Part shown: positions 58,540 through 64,000 of the stretch, in pieces
Position numbering within the stretch: the first letter of the stretch is position 1
How the letters are laid out: each line of letters starts with the position of its first letter
NCBI GenBank assembly: GCA_964648335.1
Contig: CAZYLZ010000006.1
Coordinates: forward strand, 6,326-70,325
Direction: 5' to 3'
Origin: CAZYLZ01 sp964648335
GTDB lineage: Bacteria; Patescibacteriota; Minisyncoccia; Phycocordibacterales; UBA2100
Length of the DNA: 64,000 nucleotides
Program-made: the position numbers and the translations under genes
The notes under the pieces: model-generated
What the model was told of the DNA's origin: nothing
Database searches by the model: none
What the model saw: the letters and a program-made list of their open reading frames with translations, nothing else

Positions 58540-59283
58540 ATGATCGAACGGCGCGACATCATGGGCATGCCGATTGCCGTCGATATAGTCGGCGCCGATA
58601 CTACGTCGGGCCATGAGGCGGTATTCACGTACTTTCGTAGCATCGACACTATCTTCAGCACCTACAAGCCTGAGAGCGAGATGAGTCGGATAAACCGAGG
58701 CGAGATAGCTCTGGCCGACGCAAGTGGGCTCATGAACGAGATCTTCGCGCGTGCCCGCGAGACCAAGGCGGATACAAACGGGTTCTTCGATATCGAACAC
58801 GACGGCACGATCGATCCTTCGGGCATCGTCAAAGGATGGGCAATACAGAACGCCGCTCGCATCCTCGACGACCTCGGCTATGAGCATTTCTATGTCGAGG
58901 CCGGCGGAGACATCGAGGTACGCGGCTTCAACGATGAAGGCAAGCTCTGGCAGATAGGCATACGTAACCCATTCGAGAAGTCTCAAATAATCAAGGTCGT
59001 TGCACTCACCAACCGAGGTATCGCGACGTCTGGTGCGTATCTGCGTGGCGCGCACATCTACAACCCGCACGACTCGAGCGATACGCTCGCCGAGATAGCG
59101 AGCATGACCGTCATAGGACCAAACGCCTACGAGGCAGACCGCTTTGCCACCGCCGCCTTTGCGATGGGTCGGGACGGCATCGCATTCATCGACTCGATTC
59201 CGGATCTTGAGGGATATTCAATCGACAAGTATGGCATCGCGACCATGACGAGACGCTTCACCGACTTTACCCATACGACGTAA
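58540..59283 (+). CDS. apbE: FAD:protein FMN transferase (ApbE)
   Basis: It transfers FMN from FAD to Thr/Ser of FMN-binding domains. It shows MGMPIAVDIVG at the start, FSTYKPESEMSRIN, GFFDIEHDGTIDPSGIVKGWA, FYVEAGGDIEVRG, IATSGAYLRGAHIYNP and the metal-site ADRFATAAFAMG. No signal peptide is seen, so it may act before export or be exported differently. At 247 residues it is compact. It lies between two FMN_bind genes. Confidence 0.93.
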   Translation: MIERRDIMGMPIAVDIVGADTTSGHEAVFTYFRSIDTIFSTYKPESEMSRINRGEIALADASGLMNEIFARARETKADTNGFFDIEHDGTIDPSGIVKGWAIQNAARILDDLGYEHFYVEAGGDIEVRGFNDEGKLWQIGIRNPFEKSQIIKVVALTNRGIATSGAYLRGAHIYNPHDSSDTLAEIASMTVIGPNAYEADRFATAAFAMGRDGIAFIDSIPDLEGYSIDKYGIATMTRRFTDFTHTT

Positions 59284-59295
59284 CCCAAAGAATCT

Positions 59296-60183
59296 ATGCA
59301 ATCATTCAATAAAAAAATACTCGCATCGGTCGCCACCATCGTTTCGTTTGCCGCGTATTCTGTCTACGTCCGCTCGAGCGACGCGTTAGCACTTGCCGCA
59401 CGGGCGAATCCCGGCGATACGAGTGTGCTCGCGACCAAAGAATCTGCTCCGGCGCTCGAACGGCTTGACGCTACAGCGACCACGACTCTCCTCACCGTCC
59501 AAGAGATAAAGCAGCAAGCGCTCGAGGCGAAGCGACTTGCGATCGAGGCCGAGCTGCAAGCCGAGAAGACGCTCGCCACCATCGCCAAGCAAGAATCCTC
59601 CCCTCCACCGGCGAAACCCGCTAAGATTGCTGTCGCAACGGTTGTCAAAAAGGCAACGCCGACCGCAAAGCCGGCAGTGACAACAACAAAGACGGTCGCT
59701 TCCCCAACGCCACCACCCGCATCGAATGCGGCACAACTGCAGGCTGCCGCCGAGGCCACTGCACGTTCTGCCGCAGCTGCGCAGGCGCAAGCGCTCGCAG
59801 ACCAACAGGCCCGCGATCAAGAAGCGGCGCGACAAGCTGCGGCAGCGGCCGAAGCTGCACGCCAAGTGGCCACTCAACAGGCAGCACAGGCAAGCGGACA
59901 GTACAAAAACGGCAGCTACACCGGTACAAGCGTCGATGCCTATTATGGCTTTGTACAGGTAGAGGCTATCATCCAAGGTGGCAAGCTCGCCGACGTCCGC
60001 TTTTTGTCATACCCCAACGATCGAAAGACGTCGGTGCGCATAAACACAAGTGCGATGCCAGAATTGATACAAGAGGCCATCCAGGCACAAAGTGCGAACG
60101 TCAACGGAGTGTCCGGAGCTTCTGACACCAGCCAGGCCTTCGTCGAGTCGCTCGGTGCCGCATTGTCGCAGGCACACGCATAA
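59296..60183 (+). CDS. Exported FMN-binding protein 2, with Ser at the acceptor position
   Basis: A signal/anchor helix (residues 5-25) leads into a long Ala/Lys/Gln-rich helical linker (50-190, probable coiled coil) and an FMN_bind domain closely similar to that of the first protein (GQYKNGSYTGTSVDAYYGFVQVEAIIQGGKLADVRFL). The motif is VSGASDTS, with Ser in place of Thr at the acceptor position. Ser acceptors are known in some FMN_bind proteins. The long linker could span the envelope. Confidence 0.85.
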   Translation: MQSFNKKILASVATIVSFAAYSVYVRSSDALALAARANPGDTSVLATKESAPALERLDATATTTLLTVQEIKQQALEAKRLAIEAELQAEKTLATIAKQESSPPPAKPAKIAVATVVKKATPTAKPAVTTTKTVASPTPPPASNAAQLQAAAEATARSAAAAQAQALADQQARDQEAARQAAAAAEAARQVATQQAAQASGQYKNGSYTGTSVDAYYGFVQVEAIIQGGKLADVRFLSYPNDRKTSVRINTSAMPELIQEAIQAQSANVNGVSGASDTSQAFVESLGAALSQAHA

Positions 60184-60191
60184 AACCACTC

Positions 60192-61709
60192 ATGATCAAC
60201 GCCGTAGACTCATTTCTCAACAAGATTACGATGTACCGCCTTTTGGCGTATTACTTGGGCGGCCTGGTTGCAGTCGCGACAGCGTTTTCTGCCGTCGGCA
60301 TCCTTCCGTACGATCCTCTGGCACTCCTCACATCGACTGCGTTTCTTGTGTCGGTGTGCTGGCTTTTTAATTACGTGATAGCCCGTATCTGGGAAACTCC
60401 TACCAACAGCGAATCTGCTCTCATCACGGCGCTCATATTGGCACTCATCATCACGCCCGAGCGCCCTGATGTCTCGTTCTTTTTCTTGTTCTGGGCGGGC
60501 GTACTCGCAATGGCCTCGAAATACATCATCGCCATCCGTGCCAAACATCTCTTTAATCCCGCGGCGCTTGCTGTTGCCATTACTGCTCTCGTCTTGGACC
60601 AACCCGCGACCTGGTGGGTAGGTGGCAATATACCGATGCTTCCCTTCGTTCTCGTCGGCGGCATCCTAATTGTACGCAAGATCCGACGTATTGATCTTGT
60701 GCTTTCATTCGTGGCCGCCGCGATACTGAGCTCGCTCGCGCCTGCGTTCATAAACGGTGGAGACGTGCTGACGACGCTTTCGCGCACACTCATCCACACG
60801 CCACTTTTCTTCTTTGCGTTTGTGATGATAACCGAGCCCCTGACCATGCCGCCGCGGCGACCAGGACGGATCGCATATGGATTGTTTGTCGGTGCACTCT
60901 TTGCGCCGTGGGTCAACATCGCTTCCTTCTACTTTACGCCCGAGTTAGCACTCCTGGCCGGCAACATGCTCTCGTACGCACTCAGCCCCAAGTTCAAGAT
61001 GCTTCTTAAGCTCAAAGAAAAGATACTCTTGGCCGATAACGCTTACGAATTTGTCTTCGACGCCTCGGGGCATACCTTTATTCCGGGACAATACGCAGAA
61101 TGGACGATACCCGCCGATTCGTCGGACTCACGTGGTAATCGACGGTTCTTCACCATCTCATCTGCTCCGAACGACCCGGAGATACGCGTCGGCATCAAGC
61201 TCTATCCTAATCCGAGCACATTCAAGAAACGCCTTTCCGAGCTGGTTGCCGGCGACACAGTGCTCGCTGGAACTATCGCGGGCGACTTTACCATGCCAAA
61301 TAATACGGCTCAAAAGCTCACTTTTATAGCGGGCGGCATCGGTGTGACGCCGTTCATCAGCATGATTCGCTCACTAGACGACACTAAACAGAAGCGAGAT
61401 ATCGTCTTCTTCTATGGCAACGCAAAAGAGTCGGAGATTGCGTACCGGGATCTCATCGAAGCTATCGCGCAAACCGCCGGAGTACGTGTCGTCTACGCGC
61501 TCTCTGACAAAACCGTTCCCGAGACATGGCAGGGTGAGCGCGGTTTCGTAAACGCAGCCATGATTGCTCGGCATGTGCCCGACCATGCCGACCGCCTCTT
61601 CTATATTTCGGGTCCGAATTCGATGGTTATGGCAGTCTCAAACGAACTCAAGTCACTCGGTGTCGCGCGCAGTCGCATCAAGAAGGATTTCTTTCCAGGA
61701 TTCGCATAA
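60192..61709 (+). CDS. NqrB/RnfD-like membrane domain fused to FNR-type reductase
   Basis: Residues 1-265 form a membrane domain with about eight to ten helices and the NqrB/RnfD features HLFNPAALAVAI and VMITEPLTMPPRRPGR. Residues 275-505 are a ferredoxin-NADP+-reductase-type module: FAD site (PGQYAEWTIP, RFFTISSAP) and NAD site (FIAGGIGVTPFISMIR, YGNAKESEIAY, YISGPNSMV). It would take electrons from NAD(P)H in the cytosol, pass them through membrane flavin and on to the exported FMN-binding proteins. The gene starts eight bases after them. The system fits flavin-based extracytosolic electron transfer. Confidence 0.9.
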   Translation: MINAVDSFLNKITMYRLLAYYLGGLVAVATAFSAVGILPYDPLALLTSTAFLVSVCWLFNYVIARIWETPTNSESALITALILALIITPERPDVSFFFLFWAGVLAMASKYIIAIRAKHLFNPAALAVAITALVLDQPATWWVGGNIPMLPFVLVGGILIVRKIRRIDLVLSFVAAAILSSLAPAFINGGDVLTTLSRTLIHTPLFFFAFVMITEPLTMPPRRPGRIAYGLFVGALFAPWVNIASFYFTPELALLAGNMLSYALSPKFKMLLKLKEKILLADNAYEFVFDASGHTFIPGQYAEWTIPADSSDSRGNRRFFTISSAPNDPEIRVGIKLYPNPSTFKKRLSELVAGDTVLAGTIAGDFTMPNNTAQKLTFIAGGIGVTPFISMIRSLDDTKQKRDIVFFYGNAKESEIAYRDLIEAIAQTAGVRVVYALSDKTVPETWQGERGFVNAAMIARHVPDHADRLFYISGPNSMVMAVSNELKSLGVARSRIKKDFFPGFA

Positions 61710-61723
61710 GGCATACTAACGCC

Positions 61724-62332
61724 ATGTCAGCCATTTCTAACGACGATGTGGAGCGCGTAAAAGGGTTTTACGAGCCGCTCTTGAATCGCTACGGACCGCA
61801 CGACCCGCGGGCAATGGGTTGGCTATCAGAAAATAATGCCGAAGTTCGTTTTGAAGCGCTTGCTGGCATAGGCCACCTTGATGAAGAGACCCTCCTCGAT
61901 GTCGGGTGCGGTACCGGCGCCTTCTTGCGTTACCTTCTAGATCGAGGCATCTCGCCTATCTATACCGGAGTCGACCTGCACGAAAAAGCTATAGGACAAG
62001 CAGAAAAGCTGCATCCGGGGTTCGACTGGGAGGTCGCGGACTTTGGCACATTCGAAGAGCGACCGTTCTCGTATGTAGTGGCGTCGGGTGCCATGACATT
62101 CGCCGTCGAGAACTACCGTGAGCACTATTTTGGTTGGATAGAAAAGATGTACCGAATGGCAACGAAAGGCGTCGCCTTTAACATGCTCGACCAGGCGTGG
62201 CACGCAGGCGACAGCACCTATGCCGCGTACAGCAAATACGACGTGCGCGAATTCTGCACGACCATCTGCGACCAGGTAGAAGTCGTCGACGGGTATCTCG
62301 ATATGGACTTCACAATTTTTCTAAGGAAATAA
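61724..62332 (+). CDS. Class I SAM-dependent methyltransferase
   Basis: Motif I is LLDVGCGTGAFLRYLLDRGI (residues about 57-76), followed by the acidic YTGVDLHE and FDWEVADFG. The substrate cannot be predicted. It is the last gene on the plus strand before the hairpin region, 14 bases after the reductase fusion, so it may be cotranscribed. Confidence 0.88.
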   Translation: MSAISNDDVERVKGFYEPLLNRYGPHDPRAMGWLSENNAEVRFEALAGIGHLDEETLLDVGCGTGAFLRYLLDRGISPIYTGVDLHEKAIGQAEKLHPGFDWEVADFGTFEERPFSYVVASGAMTFAVENYREHYFGWIEKMYRMATKGVAFNMLDQAWHAGDSTYAAYSKYDVREFCTTICDQVEVVDGYLDMDFTIFLRK

Positions 62333-62403
62333 AATCTTTTCAGGAAACATAGTGCTCCGCACCAAAATTCACGGACTCGCTCCACTGGGCAGGGTTTTCT
62401 TCA

Positions 62404-62500
62404 GCTGCCATACTTTAAAACCGTCGCTGTCTGGGCGTGCTCGCCCAGCGCTGACTCTCGGCACGTCTGCCTGCGAGACACGGTTTTAAAGCATGGGCAG
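62404..62500. repeat. Large nested hairpin A
   Basis: A perfect 12-bp stem CTTTAAAACCGT (62413-62424) / ACGGTTTTAAAG (62480-62491), extended outside by GCTGCC-AT / ATG-GGCAGC with one bulge. The interior holds TGGGCG / CGCCCA and CTCTCGGCACGTCTGCCTGCGAG. No reading frame of note crosses it. Confidence 0.75.
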
Positions 62501-62539
62501 CGGGTGTTTTAAATACAGGGATTACTGCATTCCACTCCG

Positions 62540-62638
62540 GCAGCAGGTAGCTAAAAAAGGTATACGGAGGCAGGCGTGCCGAGTCGCAGCCTCAGTGCAA
62601 GTGCTGCCTGAATAGCGACCTTTTTTAGCTACTGCTGC
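62540..62638. repeat. Large nested hairpin B
   Basis: A 21-bp stem between 62540-62561 and 62618-62638 (GCAGCAG-TAGCTAAAAAAGG and its complement, one bulged G). The interior contains GGCAGGCGTGCCGAGTCGCAG, which resembles the reverse complement of part of the interior of hairpin A, so A and B look like diverged inverted copies. The remaining sequence between 62333 and 62684 shows no gene. Confidence 0.75.
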
Positions 62639-62684
62639 GAAAGAAAAGGCTTACCGCACCTGGCTCTGCAGGGCGGGAGGTTAA

Positions 62685-63137
62685 TTACTGCGACATCTGA
62701 AGAATCCTTTCGTATTCGGCCTCGCTCACCGGCATGACCGAAAGCCGGTTCCCTATCTGCAGAAGCCGCATATTCTTGAGAGCCTTGTCCTGGCGAATCT
62801 CGTCGAGCGTGACGACGCGCTTGAACTTCTTTACGAAGCCCACGTCGCGCGTAACCCAGATGGGGCTCTCGCGTTTCGAGCGTGCATCGAAGTAGTCGCT
62901 CTTTTTGCTAAATTGGAGCGGATCTGCATACGCGGTACCGACCACCTTTCCTACCCCGGCCACACCTATCACGTCTGCGCTCGAGTGATACACCAGCACC
63001 AAGTCGCCCGGTGCCATGGCATCAAGAAAGTTGCGTGCCTGGTAGTTGCGCACCCCGCTCCATGCGGTCTTTTTGTCGCGCCTGAGGTCGTCGATCGAAA
63101 ATTCATCCGGTTCGGTCTTTGCCAGCCAGTAGTTCAT
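62685..63137 (-). CDS. EVE-domain protein
   Basis: A 150-residue PUA-superfamily protein matching the EVE/thymocyte nuclear protein 1 family. It begins MNYWLAKTEPDEFSIDDLRR and continues WSGVRNYQARNFLD, GDLVLVYHSSADVIGVAGVGKV and PIWVTRDVGFVKKFKRVVTLDEIR. EVE domains are thought to bind modified bases in DNA or RNA and often accompany modification-dependent restriction or tRNA modification; no such partner lies beside it here. Confidence 0.92.
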   Translation of the reverse strand: MNYWLAKTEPDEFSIDDLRRDKKTAWSGVRNYQARNFLDAMAPGDLVLVYHSSADVIGVAGVGKVVGTAYADPLQFSKKSDYFDARSKRESPIWVTRDVGFVKKFKRVVTLDEIRQDKALKNMRLLQIGNRLSVMPVSEAEYERILQMSQ

Positions 63138-63241
63138 AGGTGCTCTAGTGTACCAAACGCCACCTCATTTGGCGCATCATATTTTTTGTGTTACAAGGAG
63201 TCAGACGAAACGCCCACACTGTGCACCAAAAGGAGAAAGCG

Positions 63242-64000
63242 ATGCGACCGATCCCGTATATCGGAATCACCGGATTCACGACTAATGCGCAGATACAGGC
63301 CGTCATGAAGTCGCCAGGGCGGAACACGTGCTACCCCTATTACATGGCGGGCGTGCTCGTGAGTCACAAGACCCTCAAGGGCGAGGCTGCCAAGTGGCCC
63401 AAACGGTATCCTACGCAGGATGAGCTCGGATCAATCTTCGAGCCGTACGCCATGACGATGAATCTCGTGCACTACAATACGCCGAGCTCAGATTCGCTCG
63501 TGAGCGAACTCCTGGCAGTCGACGACCTTGTCGGACCGCACTGCGACGGTTACCAGCTCAACATGACATGGCCGAGCCCGTGGCGTATCACGGAGTATCA
63601 CAAACTGCAACTGGGACACGGACCACGCAAGACGATCGTCCTGCAGTGTGGGGCGCGCGCCTTGGCCGAGGTCAGGCACGACGTGAAAGAGCTCGCACAG
63701 CGCGTGAAGCGCGACTACGAAGGGCTCGTCGACTACGTGCTCATCGACCCTTCGGGCGGCCACGGCAAGGACTTCGATGCCAACTTCGCGTTCGACTGCA
63801 TGAGCGAGTTGTTAACGGTCCGTAACATCTGCCCGGGCATCGCTGGCGGACTCTCTGCAGAGAACGTCGAAGCAAAGCTCAAGCCGCTTCTGTGGCAAGA
63901 CATGAACGAGCCGTTCTGTATCGATGCCGAAGGACGTCTGCGTACCCCTGAGGACGAACTCGATTTGGGCAAGTGCGTCGAGTTTATCGCAAAAACGAGC
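63242..64000 (+). CDS. TrpF-like TIM-barrel protein, partial (runs off the window)
   Basis: ATG 63242 has AAAAGGAG seven bases upstream. The 253 visible residues begin MRPIPYIGITGFTTNAQIQA and look like a TIM barrel. LIDPSGGHGKDFD and CPGIAGGLSAENV match the phosphate-binding loops of phosphoribosylanthranilate isomerase-like proteins (which have D(S/T)..GG.G..FDW and AGGL.P.NV). The expected N-terminal catalytic Cys (KxCG) is not seen (it has GITGFTT), so a different reaction is likely. No other tryptophan gene is in the window. The 3' end is missing. Confidence 0.65.
   Translation, partial: MRPIPYIGITGFTTNAQIQAVMKSPGRNTCYPYYMAGVLVSHKTLKGEAAKWPKRYPTQDELGSIFEPYAMTMNLVHYNTPSSDSLVSELLAVDDLVGPHCDGYQLNMTWPSPWRITEYHKLQLGHGPRKTIVLQCGARALAEVRHDVKELAQRVKRDYEGLVDYVLIDPSGGHGKDFDANFAFDCMSELLTVRNICPGIAGGLSAENVEAKLKPLLWQDMNEPFCIDAEGRLRTPEDELDLGKCVEFIAKTS

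Noticed and set aside
62404..62638. CRISPR array
   Set aside because: There are only two different palindromes, no regular spacers and no cas genes.

Overview
The window reads as a chromosome segment of a Candidate Phyla Radiation (Patescibacteria, probably Parcubacteria/Paceibacteria-like) bacterium. This is inferred from gene content: a short IF-2 of about 500 residues, tandem two- or three-helix T4SS-pilin-like proteins, many secreted repeat proteins, an RRM protein, four tRNAs without a genomic CCA end, leaderless or SD-free core genes, and almost no biosynthetic genes. GC content looks near 50-55% by eye. No rRNA, CRISPR array or prophage was seen.

Layout. 0.1-0.6 kb: orphan small gene. 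0.6-10.2 kb (minus): type IV pilus operon of pilB, pilC, three minor prepilins (one fused to an LVIVD-type repeat domain), a 1305-residue vWA tip-adhesin-like protein and a pilin. 10.3-17.8 kb (minus): secreted polysaccharide locus of processive GT2, small two-helix partner, giant polysaccharide deacetylase, DPBB/3D-domain protein and GH26-like protein, resembling icaA-icaD-icaB. 18.3-24.1 kb: surface and secreted proteins (Gly/Asp-rich Ig-repeat protein, PDZ protein, two peptidoglycan-binding-domain paralogues). 24.3-27.4 kb: cysteine desulfurase, infB, rbfA. 27.4-32.3 kb: tRNA-Leu(UAA), tRNA-Cys, tRNA-Leu(UAG), tRNA-Lys, an HD phosphohydrolase, glmS and a membrane protein. 32.4-37.0 kb (minus): three coiled-coil mini-proteins, four T4SS-pilin-like proteins, an orphan solute-binding protein and a methyltransferase. 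37.1-43.1 kb: gyrA, small membrane proteins, a degenerate metallo-beta-lactamase-fold protein, an unexplained transcription unit and rpsA. 43.1-47.4 kb: orphan single-gene units, pth, lepB and a HisRS-like protein. 47.4-50.1 kb: broken IS200-type element, stand-alone AICAR transformylase and a broken DUF559 gene with palindromic repeats. 50.2-54.8 kb: rpsU, ybeY, ftsA, ftsZ, trxB. 54.9-57.8 kb: orphan genes and an RRM protein. 57.9-61.7 kb: flavin-based extracytosolic electron-transfer cluster (FMN-binding protein, ApbE, second FMN-binding protein, NqrB/RnfD-like membrane domain fused to an FNR-type reductase). 61.7-64.0 kb: methyltransferase, two large structured hairpins, EVE protein and a truncated TrpF-like barrel.

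The most unusual signal is next to three of the four tRNA genes. Just downstream of each lies a 90-125 bp palindromic element whose outer stem is a copy of the T-arm and acceptor sequence of that same tRNA, present in inverted and usually also direct orientation, around internal hairpins. The stem sequence differs between elements in the same way the tRNAs differ. I do not recognise a described element of this type.

Functionally the segment is dominated by the cell surface: pili, a PNAG-like exopolysaccharide, peptidoglycan-binding and Ig-like secreted proteins, and flavoprotein electron transfer. This fits an epibiotic or attached lifestyle, but that is inference.
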